Shown: positions 46,390 to 55,225, numbered from the stretch's first letter. The stretch: 64,000 nucleotides of DNA from Sphingomonas sp. M1-B02 (GCF_026167525.1 NZ_CP110679.1:682001-746000); one strand, 5' to 3'. A program made the numbers and translations. The notes: generated from the letters alone by a model not told the origin.

Positions 46390-47888
46390 GCTTCGATCGC
46401 CTGCAGCTCCAATCGAGGGAAGATGGGCGTGGGGGTACCGATGCGGAAGGCCTCGTCATCCTCCGAGGGCAGAATCGCGAGCAGCTTGGCGGTCGAGCTG
46501 GGGATGACCGGCAGGATCGTGGTGGCGAGATGGCGGATCGCGCGGACCAGCGTGCGGAGGACTGCGCGCATCCGATCGGGGTCGGTTTTCCGAAGTGCCC
46601 AGGGAGCTTGGGTGTCGATGTAAAGATTGCATGCGAACACGCCGGTCATCCAGGCCTCGATCCCCTGGCTCAGCGCAAGGTCCTCGAACGCCGACCGGAA
46701 GGCCGCGCAGGCGACGTCGACTTCGGCGAGCAGGATGGCGTCGGCCTTTTCGACCCTCCCCTCCTCTACCTGGCCGTCGCAATTCTTGGCGATGAAGGCC
46801 AAAGTCCGCTGGGCGAGATTGCCGAAGCTGTTCGACAGATCGGCATTGGCGCGGGTGACGATTGCTTCGTCGCTGAACGTGCCGTCCTGGCCGAAGCTGA
46901 CGTCGCGGAGCAGGAAATAGCGCAGCGCATCCTTGCCGTAGAGCGTGGCAAGCTCCATCGGATCGACGACGTTGCCGACCGATTTGGACATCTTTTCCCC
47001 GCGATTGAGCAGGAAGCCGTGGCCGAAGACCTGCTTGGGAAGCGGCAGCTTGGCGGACATCAGGAAGGCGGGCCAATAGACTGCGTGGAAGCGGACGATG
47101 TCCTTGCCGATCAGATGCAGATCGGCAGGCCAATATTTGGCGAAGCGCTCGGGATCGTGCGGGTAGCCGGCGCCGGTGATGTAATTGGTCAGCGCATCGA
47201 CCCAGACGTACATGACGTGATCGGGCGAGCCGGGCACGGGGACGCCCCAATCGAAGCTAGTGCGACTGACCGAGAGATCGACCAGCCCGCCCTCGACGAA
47301 ACGCAGGATCTCGTTGCGGCGCGATTCCGGGCGGATGAAGTCCGGGTTTGCCGCGAAATGATCGAGCAGCGGCTGTTGGTATTTGGAGAGGCGGAAGAAC
47401 CAGGTCTCCTCGGCGGTCCATTCGACGGGCGTGCCCTGGGGCGAGAGCTTCTCCCCGCCCTCGCCTTCGGTCAGTTCCTTCTCTTCGTAAAAGGCCTCGT
47501 CGCGGACCGAATACCAGCCCTCGTAGCGATCGAGATAGAGATCGCCGGCATCGGCCATCGCCTGCCAGATCGCCTGGCTCGCGGCATAATGTTCGGGCTC
47601 GGAGGTGCGGATGAAACGATCGCACGAAATATCGAGAACCTCGGTCATCTCACGGAAATAACCGGACATTTCATCGGCGAGGGCGCGCGGGGTCATGTCG
47701 CGCTCGCGCGCGGTCTTGACCATTTTGAGGCCATGCTCGTCGGTGCCGGTCTGGAAGAAGACGTCGCGGCCTTGCTGGCGCTGGAAGCGGGCGACGGCGT
47801 CTGCTGCGATCATTTCGTACGCGTGGCCGATGTGCGGGCGGCCATTGGGGTAATGGATCGCGGTGGAGATATAGTAAGGGTTGGACAT
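46386..47888 (-). CDS. metG: Methionyl-tRNA synthetase
   Basis: A 500-residue class I synthetase. ISTAIHYPNGRPHIGHAYE carries the HIGH motif and GEKMSKSVGNVVDP the KMSKS loop. It lacks a zinc-knuckle Cys set and the C-terminal dimer domain, as usual for the short alphaproteobacterial type. The ATG at 47888 (MSNPYYISTA) is chosen; upstream in-frame residues are not conserved-looking. A repeat lies between it and holB. Confidence 0.96.
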   Translation of the reverse strand: MSNPYYISTAIHYPNGRPHIGHAYEMIAADAVARFQRQQGRDVFFQTGTDEHGLKMVKTARERDMTPRALADEMSGYFREMTEVLDISCDRFIRTSEPEHYAASQAIWQAMADAGDLYLDRYEGWYSVRDEAFYEEKELTEGEGGEKLSPQGTPVEWTAEETWFFRLSKYQQPLLDHFAANPDFIRPESRRNEILRFVEGGLVDLSVSRTSFDWGVPVPGSPDHVMYVWVDALTNYITGAGYPHDPERFAKYWPADLHLIGKDIVRFHAVYWPAFLMSAKLPLPKQVFGHGFLLNRGEKMSKSVGNVVDPMELATLYGKDALRYFLLRDVSFGQDGTFSDEAIVTRANADLSNSFGNLAQRTLAFIAKNCDGQVEEGRVEKADAILLAEVDVACAAFRSAFEDLALSQGIEAWMTGVFACNLYIDTQAPWALRKTDPDRMRAVLRTLVRAIRHLATTILPVIPSSTAKLLAILPSEDDEAFRIGTPTPIFPRLELQAIEA

Positions 47889-47939
47889 GTCCCGGGCTTT
47901 AGGGGGGGTGGGGCACCGGAGCAACACGCGCCTTTTGTC

Positions 47940-48022
47940 CGTCATTCCGGCGAAAGCCGAAATCCAGGGTGGCGGAGGGCAAGGCAGAGTTACTCTGGAT
48001 CCCGGCTTTCGCCGGGATGACG
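47940..48022. repeat. Inverted-repeat element with GAAA-hairpin arms (copy 3)
   Basis: An 83 bp element between holB and metG, one base from the holB stop. The right arm read inverted is CGTCATCCCGGC-GAAA-GCCGGG; the left arm is the same with two changes (CATTCCGGC, GCCGAAAT). Confidence 0.9.
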
Positions 48023-48023
48023 A

Positions 48024-49004
48024 CTATTTTTGGAATGAAAGCCGCGCGATGAGGCCCGACATTTCGAACACCGTCGCCCCCGCATCGAGCGACAGGCCGA
48101 TTGCCGCCCCGGCGAGGTCGCGAGCGGCGGCGTGGGCGTTGAGCGCGGTCAGCAGGGACTCGCCCGACAAGGGCTTCGCGCGGGCGGCGATGAAGGCGGG
48201 GGCGCGGTCGAGGAAGGCTTCGTAGCGGGGTTGCGCGGCCTTGGTGCCGAGCAGTTTGGCGAGGCGCGAGCGGGTGACGTTGCTCGGGTCGCCGGTTTCG
48301 GCGAGTTCGGCCATCGCGGCGTCGAGGGCGGCCACGTCGAGGCCGGCAAAGCCGAGCGCGCGGCCGGGGGAGCCTTCGCCGGCGCGGACCAGCGCTTCGA
48401 CCTCGCTTGCGGTGGCCTGGGGCAGTTCGGCGCGCAGGATCGACGCGACCTGCTCGGGCGCGAGCGCCTCGAAGCGGAGCAGGCGGCAGCGCGAGCGGAT
48501 CGTGGGCAGCAGGCGGCCGGGGGCGTGGCTGACGAGCAGGAAGATCGTGCCTTGCGGGGGCTCCTCGAGATTTTTGAGGAGGGCGTTGGCGCCGCTGCGC
48601 TCGAGATCGTCGATCGAATCGATGATGATGACGCGCCGTTCGGACAGCGACGGCTTGTTGGCGAAGAGCGGCTGGAGGCTGCGGACCTGGGCGATTGTGA
48701 TCGAACGGGCGAGCGCTTCGTCGGGCTTGTCGGGATCCTTGGGCAGGCGGGCCAGGACGCGATAGTCAGGGTGGGCGCCGGCGGCGATCAGGTGCGCGGT
48801 CTGGCTGGTCTCTGGCGTGTCCCAGCCGGGGCTCAGCTTTTGCGGCTCGGAGGCTTCGGCGAGCATGCGCAGCGCGGCGATGCGGGCGAAGCTGCCCTTC
48901 CCTACCCCCTCGGGCCCGGCGATCAGCCAGGCGTGGTGGAGTGCGCCGCTGGCCATCGCGGCGGCTAGCGCCTCGCGGGCGGAGTCGTTGCCGAGGAGGG
49001 GCAT
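48024..49004 (-). CDS. holB: DNA polymerase III delta' subunit
   Basis: A 326-residue clamp-loader subunit. Walker A-like GPEGVGKG (residues 30-37), IIIDSIDDLERSGANALLKNLEEPP, and the SRC motif (TIRSRCRLL) that supplies the arginine finger. The zinc-binding cysteines of E. coli delta' are absent, as is usual in alphaproteobacteria. The ATG at 49004 is used; a GTG two codons upstream is possible. tmk, its usual upstream neighbour, is missing, and a repeat sits there. Confidence 0.92.
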   Translation of the reverse strand: MPLLGNDSAREALAAAMASGALHHAWLIAGPEGVGKGSFARIAALRMLAEASEPQKLSPGWDTPETSQTAHLIAAGAHPDYRVLARLPKDPDKPDEALARSITIAQVRSLQPLFANKPSLSERRVIIIDSIDDLERSGANALLKNLEEPPQGTIFLLVSHAPGRLLPTIRSRCRLLRFEALAPEQVASILRAELPQATASEVEALVRAGEGSPGRALGFAGLDVAALDAAMAELAETGDPSNVTRSRLAKLLGTKAAQPRYEAFLDRAPAFIAARAKPLSGESLLTALNAHAAARDLAGAAIGLSLDAGATVFEMSGLIARLSFQK

Positions 49005-49024
49005 TCGCACTTCATACCCAATTT

Positions 49025-49108
49025 CGTCATCCCGGCGAAGGCCGGGATCCAGAGTCACAAGCGGGACGGCTGAGAAAACCCTGGATCCCGGCCTTCGCCG
49101 GGATGACG
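49025..49108. repeat. Inverted-repeat element with GAAG-hairpin arms (copy 4, perfect)
   Basis: An 84 bp element between dacC and holB. Its 28 bp ends (CGTCATCCCGGCGAAGGCC, then GGGATCCAG) are exact inverted copies. Each arm is a CCCGGC/GCCGGG-type hairpin. It is the best preserved copy of the family here. Confidence 0.93.
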
Positions 49109-49124
49109 GGATTTAGTTGGGGAC

Positions 49125-50285
49125 TCAGCCGAACAGCGAGGTCAGGCCGAGCCAGGCACGGCGGAAGAAGCCGGCTTCGGCGACGTCGGCCTGCGCGACC
49201 AGCGGCAGCGTCTGGCTGGGCATGCCGGGGGTGTCGACGATCAGGTCGGCGATATGGTCGCCCGCCTTGATCGGCGCCTTGACCGGGCCCTGATAGACGA
49301 TGCGGCCCTTGAGCTCGGGGGAGGTGCCGGCGGGGACGGTTGCGTTGAGATCGCGCGGCGCGGCGACCGCGACGGTATCGGCGCCGCCGCCCTGGACCTC
49401 GACATCGCCGATCTTGCGGCCCTTCGACGCGATCGGCCGCGGGCTCCAGGCGCGGAAGCCCCATTCGATGAAGCGCACCGATTCGGAAGCGCGGCCGTTG
49501 TAGGAATCGAGTCCCGCCACGACCATCACCAGCCGGCGGCCATTCTGCTCGGCCGAGCCGGTGAAGCCGTAGCCCGCTTCCTCGGTATGGCCCGTCTTCA
49601 GCCCGTCTGCGCCGGCGACCTTGCCGAGCAGCGGATCGCGATTGCCCTGGGTGATCGCCGCGCCCGCGCCGAGCGTCTTGCCCCAGGTGTAGGAGGTGCG
49701 GCTGTAGAATTGCTTGTAGAGCTGCGGATGATCCTGGATCGTCGCCTTTGCCAGATGCGCGAGATCGCGCGCGGTGACGAAGGTGCGTCCTTCGTCGGGC
49801 CAGCCGTTGGTGGTGCCGAACTGGCTGTTGTTGAGGCCGAGCTTCTTGGCCTGCTGGTTCATCAGGTTGACAAAGGCTTCGTCGGTGCCGGCGATTCCCT
49901 CGGCCAGCACGACGCAGGCGTCGTTGCCCGACAGGACGACGATGCCGTTGAGAAGATCCTCGACCGTAGGCTTTTCGCCGACTGCCAGAAACATGGTCGA
50001 GCCCTGGCTGTGCCACTTCTTCCACGTCTCGGGGCGAACCTCGAACGTGTCGGTCAGCTTGAGCTTGCCCTGCTTGATCAGGTCGAAGGCGACATACGCG
50101 GTCATCATCTTCGCCATCGATGCCGGCGGGATGCGGCGATCCGCATCCTTGGCATAGAGCACCGCGCCCGAGGACAGGTCCTCGAGATAGGCGATCGGCG
50201 CCGGCGTATCGAAGGGCGGGGTCTGCGCGGTCGTGGGATAGGCGATGGCGATCGCGAGGATCGAGGCGGCGATCAGCTTCTTCAT
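49125..50285 (-). CDS. dacC: D-alanyl-D-alanine carboxypeptidase (PBP5/6 type)
   Basis: A 386-residue penicillin-binding protein. Signal peptide to about residue 20 (ending TTAQT), then the S-x-x-K motif as Ser56-Met-Ala-Lys59, SGN in VLSGNDACV, KTG in DGLKTGHTEEAGYG, and a C-terminal beta domain plus amphipathic tail for membrane attachment. It trims the terminal D-Ala from peptidoglycan pentapeptides. It sits next to the RlpA-like and transglycosylase genes, a cell-wall cluster. Confidence 0.94.
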   Translation of the reverse strand: MKKLIAASILAIAIAYPTTAQTPPFDTPAPIAYLEDLSSGAVLYAKDADRRIPPASMAKMMTAYVAFDLIKQGKLKLTDTFEVRPETWKKWHSQGSTMFLAVGEKPTVEDLLNGIVVLSGNDACVVLAEGIAGTDEAFVNLMNQQAKKLGLNNSQFGTTNGWPDEGRTFVTARDLAHLAKATIQDHPQLYKQFYSRTSYTWGKTLGAGAAITQGNRDPLLGKVAGADGLKTGHTEEAGYGFTGSAEQNGRRLVMVVAGLDSYNGRASESVRFIEWGFRAWSPRPIASKGRKIGDVEVQGGGADTVAVAAPRDLNATVPAGTSPELKGRIVYQGPVKAPIKAGDHIADLIVDTPGMPSQTLPLVAQADVAEAGFFRRAWLGLTSLFG

Positions 50286-50308
50286 GTATTCAGGGTCCCG
50301 CGGGTTAC

Positions 50309-51352
50309 TCAGTTGACGGCGAAAACGCGCGCGTCCCTATAACCCGCGCGTACGGCCCCGGCCCGTGCCGTCTCGGCCTCCCGCTGCGTCGCGAAGGGAC
50401 CGAGCTGCACGCGATGGAGCCCTCCGCCCTGCTTTACGAAGCCGCGCATGCTTTGGGCAAGCGCTTGCGCGTTGCGCGCGTTCGAAAGTGCGGCGACCTG
50501 CACGAAATAGCCACTGCCGGCAGGCGCGCGCGCAGCACGCGGGGGTGCGGGCGGGCGCGTGGCGCGGCCGGGCGCCGGCGCCGGGCGCGTCGGTGCCGCA
50601 GCGGCGGCGGCCGGAAGCCGCTTGCGGAGTGCAGTGAGGAGTATGGGGGGCGTATCGGGACGGGCGGCGGCGGGTTGTCCGGCGCGCAGCGCGGCGACAT
50701 CCTGCGGCGCTGCGGCGACCCGGCGCACGCGCACCGCAATCGACTGGGCGCCATCGACCCCCAGCTGGCGGGCGGCGCCCGCGGAAAGCGCCATCGGATA
50801 GGCGCCCGTATCCATCGTGCCGGTGATCAGGACGAGGATCGTGCGTCCGGTATCGAGCGCGGTGACTTCGACGATCGTGTTGACGGGGAGCGAGCGGTGG
50901 ACCGCGACCACGGCGGCATCGGCCGCGCCGCCGCCCGCGACCGGGCGCACGCCGGCATAACCGAGCTCGTCGTAGCGCGTTTCGCCCGGGCCGGGACGCG
51001 AGGAGCCGCTGGGCCCGGTGGCACCGGCGGCAGGATCGATCATGCCGTCCTGCGGCGCCGGCGGCGGCGTAAAGGGCCGTGGCGGCGGCGGGGCGGCATT
51101 GGGGCGTGGCGGAGTATAACCCGCGCCAGGGGCCGCATAGTCCGCCCCCGGGGCGATATAGGGCGCCGGGCCGTCCGCTGGAGGTCCGAAATCATCGGCC
51201 GGGCGCGAGCGGAGCGAACCGTCGGCTGTGCGCCACGTCGTCGGCTCCGGCGGGCCGGCGGGCTCGGGCGCGTAGTTGGAATAGCTGCGTCCCCCGCCGC
51301 AGGCGGCGAGAAGGAGGCTGAGGGCTGCCGTCAGGCTAATGTTCGACTTCAT
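50309..51352 (-). CDS. RlpA-like/SPOR-domain lipoprotein with degenerate active site
   Basis: A 347-residue lipoprotein: lipobox LLLAAC (Cys18), a Pro-rich linker to about residue 120, an RlpA-like double-psi barrel at about 125-210, a second Pro/Ala linker and a C-terminal SPOR domain (GYFVQVAALSNARNAQAL, about 272-346) that binds septal peptidoglycan. In the barrel AVHRSLPVNTIVEVTALDTGR matches RlpA, but the RlpA N-D-R-G-P-F segment reads I-T-G-T-M-D and the Glu/Asp-bearing loop is shortened. It may bind rather than cut glycan. It overlaps the next gene by 17 bp. Confidence 0.82.
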   Translation of the reverse strand: MKSNISLTAALSLLLAACGGGRSYSNYAPEPAGPPEPTTWRTADGSLRSRPADDFGPPADGPAPYIAPGADYAAPGAGYTPPRPNAAPPPPRPFTPPPAPQDGMIDPAAGATGPSGSSRPGPGETRYDELGYAGVRPVAGGGAADAAVVAVHRSLPVNTIVEVTALDTGRTILVLITGTMDTGAYPMALSAGAARQLGVDGAQSIAVRVRRVAAAPQDVAALRAGQPAAARPDTPPILLTALRKRLPAAAAAAPTRPAPAPGRATRPPAPPRAARAPAGSGYFVQVAALSNARNAQALAQSMRGFVKQGGGLHRVQLGPFATQREAETARAGAVRAGYRDARVFAVN

Positions 51353-52382
51353 CGGCGAGCAGACCTACCGACAAAGCGTAAAAATTCGAGCAATTATAAT
51401 CGAGGATGACGCGATAATTTCCGGTGAGCAGATAAGCGGTCTTTCCGGGGCCGTCGGGCTCGAGAAGGGTCGCCTGCACCGAATCGGCGGGCCAACCGCG
51501 CCCGGTGGGCACCATGCCGAGCGCGCGCCACTCCGCCATCGTCTTCCAGCGGCTGTGACGCTCATGCACGCGCGGGCAGCGCGGCGAGACGGTGGTGCTC
51601 GCCAGCGCGGCACGGTTCAGCCCCTGCGGCACGCTGACCGCGAAGCCCCAGGGCTGACCGGCGCGCCAGCCGGCGTTGGAGAGATAGTTGCCGATCGAGG
51701 CGAGCGTATCGGCTTCGCTGCTCCAGATATCGGCCATCCCGTCGCCATCGCCGTCGACCGCGAGGCGCAGATAGACCGAAGGCAGGAATTGCGGGCCGCC
51801 GAAGGCCCCTGCCCAACTGCCGACCAGCTTGTCGCGCGGCACGCCGCGATCGATCATCTTGAGCGTGGCGATGAATTCAGACGAGAACAGGGCTCGCCGA
51901 CGCCCCTCATAGGCCAGGCTGGCCAGCGCGCGGGGCAGATCGAAGCCGCCCATCACGCGGCCGTAATTGGTCTCATGCCCCCAGATCGCGACCATCACCG
52001 ATTCGGGCACGCCGGTCTCGCGCTCGATCCGTTCGAGCTTCGCGCGCTGGCGGCGATAGGCCACCTGCCCCTGCCCGATCCGCGCCGCATCGACATGGCG
52101 GGCCTTATAGGGCGCGAAGGCCGGGATCGGCGCGTTGGGGCGCGTTTCGGGCTGCTGACGATCAAGCTCGACCACGCGGGCATTGTAGGACAAGGTCGGG
52201 ATCACCGCATCGACGGTGCGGCGGCTGACGCCCTCCGACACCGCCTGGCGGCCCAGCGTCTGCAGATAGGCCTGAAAGCCCGATTCATCCTGGGCGATCG
52301 CCGGAGCCCCGGCGGGCGCCGCCGCCACCACCGCCACGCCGAGCGTCGCAAATCTTCCCAACAGGGTACGCAAGTTCAACAT
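51336..52382 (-). CDS. Lytic murein transglycosylase (MltB type)
   Basis: A 348-residue secreted enzyme. Signal peptide about residues 1-30 (ending PAIAQD). The catalytic Glu lies in VAIWGHETNYGRVMGG, and the SLT/MltB fold continues with SWAGAFGGPQFLPS and DGDGMADIW. It cleaves the glycan strand to 1,6-anhydroMurNAc, the kind of product AmpG imports. The ATG at 52382 is chosen for the signal peptide. Upstream on the other strand is tRNA-Ser. Confidence 0.9.
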   Translation of the reverse strand: MLNLRTLLGRFATLGVAVVAAAPAGAPAIAQDESGFQAYLQTLGRQAVSEGVSRRTVDAVIPTLSYNARVVELDRQQPETRPNAPIPAFAPYKARHVDAARIGQGQVAYRRQRAKLERIERETGVPESVMVAIWGHETNYGRVMGGFDLPRALASLAYEGRRRALFSSEFIATLKMIDRGVPRDKLVGSWAGAFGGPQFLPSVYLRLAVDGDGDGMADIWSSEADTLASIGNYLSNAGWRAGQPWGFAVSVPQGLNRAALASTTVSPRCPRVHERHSRWKTMAEWRALGMVPTGRGWPADSVQATLLEPDGPGKTAYLLTGNYRVILDYNCSNFYALSVGLLADEVEH

Positions 52383-52486
52383 GGGGATTTTGTGCCACAG
52401 CAATGCGGCAGCATGAAGCCCCGAAGCGCGTGGCGCCCAAGAAATTCTGGCGCGCCGCCGCATCGCGCGATAGCGGGGGCCTGCGC

Positions 52487-52576
<90 letters not shown>

Positions 52577-52605
52577 AGGGCCGCCCGCGCGGGGTTGGCG
52601 TCGCG

Positions 52606-53136
52606 CTATTCTTTCGGAACGGCACGCCAGAGCGCGGCGGCGACGCCCCCACCGCCGATGCTGAACGGCTCGCTGTCTTCCTGGCCGTCGAGACGCAGGA
52701 CGAGCGCTGCGGCAAGCGGAGAGCCGCGCCGGCTGCGGCGGGGCTGCGCGCGCAGGATATCGCGGACGGCATAGCTTCCGCCATCCGCCGACGTGGTCTC
52801 TTCAATCCCCGGGGTCAGGTTCCAACGATCCGCCGAGCGTGGCGCGACCATATCGAAGCTGTCGGGTGCGCCCTGCCCGGCCCGGATCATATCGATTCGC
52901 GGCGCTGGTGCCTCGATCCGCGCCGATGCGGCAGGAAGCGTGAAGGGCAAGGGTCTATCATCGAGGCGCGCAGGCCCGGACCTGACCACCGGCGCCGGTT
53001 TCTGGCCGTAACTGGTGGGGGTGTCGCGGGGAAGAGTCGCGGGCGTGGCTGACTTGAGCGCGGGCACGATACGATCACCGGCGCTCGCGGGAAAAGGCGA
53101 GCAAGCGAACGCACAGACAACCAACGCCCTCAACAT
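52606..53136 (-). CDS. Secreted hypothetical protein
   Basis: A 176-residue protein with a signal peptide (MLRALVVCAFACSPFPASAG) and a proline- and arginine-rich mature part ending in SEPFSIGGGGVAAALWRAVP. No family recognised. The ATG at 53136 is chosen because GGGGAA precedes it and it gives a clean signal peptide. It lies alone between tRNA-Ser and the PilZ gene. Confidence 0.6.
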   Translation of the reverse strand: MLRALVVCAFACSPFPASAGDRIVPALKSATPATLPRDTPTSYGQKPAPVVRSGPARLDDRPLPFTLPAASARIEAPAPRIDMIRAGQGAPDSFDMVAPRSADRWNLTPGIEETTSADGGSYAVRDILRAQPRRSRRGSPLAAALVLRLDGQEDSEPFSIGGGGVAAALWRAVPKE

Positions 53137-53223
53137 CACGGTTCCCCAACCAGTGAAGCACAAGAATGACAGGCTTTGTCATGATTGCCAATGCGGCGGC
53201 CAACGGCCTGCCGCGCGGACGCC

Positions 53224-53583
53224 TCACTGCAGCGAGGGCGGGACCGCGGGAGGACCGGTAAGCGCTTCGAAGGCCTCGAGGGTCAGCGGCGTCTGAAATT
53301 CCAGGCCGGCTTCAAAATCATTCGCCCAGACCACCTTGGCGGCGATATGCCCGACCTTGGGCAATGCGAGCCAGATCATCACGCCGGCACGCAATTCCGA
53401 ATAGGTTTGAAGACGCGCGCCGAGCAGCGAAAGATCGGTAACCTTGCACAAGGCGCGATCGAGGCCGCCCCGGCCGATCTTCGCATCGAGCGAGACCGGC
53501 GCACGCGGGCTGCGGCGGCGACCGAGGCTTTCGGCCGGCTCATATTCTGCTGCGAAGGATCGTGGTTTCTCGGAAATCAGCAT
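53224..53583 (-). CDS. PilZ-domain protein
   Basis: A 119-residue single PilZ domain. Both c-di-GMP contact motifs are recognisable: RRRSPR (residues 22-27) and D-x-S-x-x-G (Asp50 to Gly55, DLSLLG). It probably binds cyclic di-GMP and changes a partner's activity in motility or surface polysaccharide; the partner is unknown. It starts 64 bp after rpmE, with a terminator-like hairpin in between. Confidence 0.85.
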   Translation of the reverse strand: MLISEKPRSFAAEYEPAESLGRRRSPRAPVSLDAKIGRGGLDRALCKVTDLSLLGARLQTYSELRAGVMIWLALPKVGHIAAKVVWANDFEAGLEFQTPLTLEAFEALTGPPAVPPSLQ

Positions 53584-53611
53584 CCGCGCACGCTAGGCGC
53601 GGGGTGGCTAA

Positions 53612-53638
53612 CGGCGCGTTAACGAGGTCAACGCGCCG
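53612..53638 (-). terminator. Terminator-like hairpin downstream of rpmE
   Basis: CGGCGCGTT and AACGCGCCG are perfect 9 bp arms with a nine-base loop, starting 9 bases after the rpmE stop. There is no T-run, as is common in GC-rich genomes. Confidence 0.5.
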
Positions 53639-53647
53639 CTGAGACCC

Positions 53648-53878
53648 TTACTTCTTGGCGAGCGAAATGCCGCCGAAGCGCTTGTTGAAGCGTGCCACCT
53701 GGCCGCCCTGATCGAGCATCTGGCCGCGGCCGCCGATCCAGGCCGGATGCGCCAGCGGATCGATTTCGAGCTGCATCGTGTCGCCTTCCTTGCCCCAGGT
53801 GGAGCGGGTTTCGTACACGGAGCCATCGGTCATCTGGATCGTGATCCGGTGATATTCGGGATGGGTATCTTTCTTCAC
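53648..53878 (-). CDS. rpmE: 50S ribosomal protein L31
   Basis: A 76-residue ribosomal protein of the large-subunit surface, bridging to 30[25 protein letters not shown] and [21 protein letters not shown] identify it. It lacks the C-x-x-C zinc motif (the C-minus type), so it does not store zinc. The start is GTG with GAGGAA upstream. Confidence 0.95.
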   Translation of the reverse strand: MKKDTHPEYHRITIQMTDGSVYETRSTWGKEGDTMQLEIDPLAHPAWIGGRGQMLDQGGQVARFNKRFGGISLAKK

Positions 53879-53901
53879 GGTCTATATTCCTCGGGATAGC
53901 C

Positions 53902-53918
53902 GCTGGTTACCGACCAGC
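53902..53918 (-). promoter_or_regulatory. Stem-loop in the rpmE leader
   Basis: GCTGGT and ACCAGC pair around a five-base loop 24 bases upstream of the rpmE start; flanking CCGCTG/CAGCGG can extend it. A leader structure for L31 autoregulation is possible but unproved. Confidence 0.3.
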
Positions 53919-53981
53919 AGCGGACGCGCGCGCCTAACAGAGACCGGCTGTGGGTGCAACCTCGGGGGGCGCGGCTCTCGC

Positions 53982-54458
53982 TTACTTCGGCGGGTCTGCG
54001 ATCATGGCGGTGAATTCGCACTCGGTGGCGACTTCGCCGTTCAGCAGCGCGCGGCCGGCGAACTTGCAGACGCGCGAGCGCTTCTGGATGAACTCGACCT
54101 CAAGCCGCAACAGCACGCCGGGTTCGACCGGCTTGCGGAACTTCACGCCGTCGATCGACATGAAATAGACCAGCTTGCCCGATCCCGCGAGCCCGAGGCT
54201 CTCGACGGCGAGGACGCCCGCGGCCTGCGCCAGCGCCTCGACCTGCAAAACGCCGGGCATGATCGGCCTTCCGGGGAAATGCCCCTGGAAGAACTCCTCG
54301 TTCATGCTCACCGCCTTGATGGCGACGATCGACCGGTCGGGGATCAACGCCTCGACTCGGTCGACCAGCAGCATCGGATAGCGATGCGGGAGCGCCGCGA
54401 GGATCCGCCCGATATCGAGCGGACCGATATTGGCGCCCCCGTTCTCGGCTTCGCTCAA
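53982..54458 (-). CDS. fabZ: 3-hydroxyacyl-ACP dehydratase FabZ
   Basis: A 158-residue hot-dog-fold dehydratase of fatty-acid elongation. The active-site His60 and Glu74 are in [38 protein letters not shown] is the classical N-terminal motif. It overlaps skp by 4 bp. In most Gram-negatives lpxD precedes and lpxA follows it; here neither does. Confidence 0.96.
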   Translation of the reverse strand: MSEAENGGANIGPLDIGRILAALPHRYPMLLVDRVEALIPDRSIVAIKAVSMNEEFFQGHFPGRPIMPGVLQVEALAQAAGVLAVESLGLAGSGKLVYFMSIDGVKFRKPVEPGVLLRLEVEFIQKRSRVCKFAGRALLNGEVATECEFTAMIADPPK

Positions 54459-55225
54459 CGCGGTTCGGCCGGCCGGACCGGAGTCGCTCCTGCGGGCGCG
54501 GCGGCTGCGGGCGCGCCGGCAGCGGGTGCACCAGCCGCAGGCGCAGCGGCGCCGGCAGCCTGTTGCGCACGATAGGCGCGCAACTGCGCCGCCTGGACCA
54601 GCTGCTGCTGGATGCCGACGGTTTCGCGCGAAGGCTGCCAGCCTGCAGGAGGCGTGATCGTCACGGTCGGCGCGACCTTGTCGATCTCCGCGGTGATCGC
54701 GGCGCTGATGTCGGCCGAATCGGGCGCGTACATGAACACTTCGGGCGAGAGCACGACGTTGATCTTGCGCGCGTTGACGACGCGGAGCTGGGCCGCCTCA
54801 TACTGGCGCAGAATCGATTCGATCGCGAACAGCTCGGCGCGCGACGCGGGCGCCGAGAGCGTGTTGATCTCGGTCTCGGCGCGGGTCTGCGCGGCCTTCA
54901 GGCGATCGAGGACGGGATTCTTGGCGGTCTCCGCGGCGCGAATTTCGGCGTCAGAGATCTGGGTGTCCTTGTTGGTGTCGAGCTGGGTCAGCATCGGGCG
55001 CAGCTCGGTCTGCATCGCGGTGCGGCGCGCCTGGATCTGGTCGAACGACGCCTTGTAGGTCGTCGAGATCTGCTGGTTGGCGGCAGCGAACGCCTTGGAG
55101 GCGGCGACGACACTGGTCGGGTTCGCATATGCGATGCCCGAAACCTGCGCGCTGGCGGGAGCCGCGATTGCCATCGCTGCAGGCGCGGCGAGCAGAGCTG
55201 CCAAGAGGATTTTCTTGCTGGTCAT
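54455..55225 (-). CDS. OmpH/Skp-family periplasmic chaperone
   Basis: A 256-residue secreted protein with a signal peptide to about residue 27 (PASAQ) and a long helical coiled-coil region (about 35-150) typical of Skp, the trimeric jellyfish chaperone that carries outer-membrane proteins to BamA. It is longer than E. coli Skp (about 160) because of a C-terminal extension that ends in an Ala/Pro repeat tail ([15 protein letters not shown]). It overlaps bamA by one base (TAATG) and fabZ by four. Confidence 0.85.
   Translation of the reverse strand: MTSKKILLAALLAAPAAMAIAAPASAQVSGIAYANPTSVVAASKAFAAANQQISTTYKASFDQIQARRTAMQTELRPMLTQLDTNKDTQISDAEIRAAETAKNPVLDRLKAAQTRAETEINTLSAPASRAELFAIESILRQYEAAQLRVVNARKINVVLSPEVFMYAPDSADISAAITAEIDKVAPTVTITPPAGWQPSRETVGIQQQLVQAAQLRAYRAQQAAGAAAPAAGAPAAGAPAAAAPAGATPVRPAEPR

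Noticed and set aside
48817..49270. ORFs spanning the dacC-holB repeat
   Set aside because: Their translation across the repeat (RRPGS/RDDG-type strings) is the typical product of the inverted repeat, not a gene.
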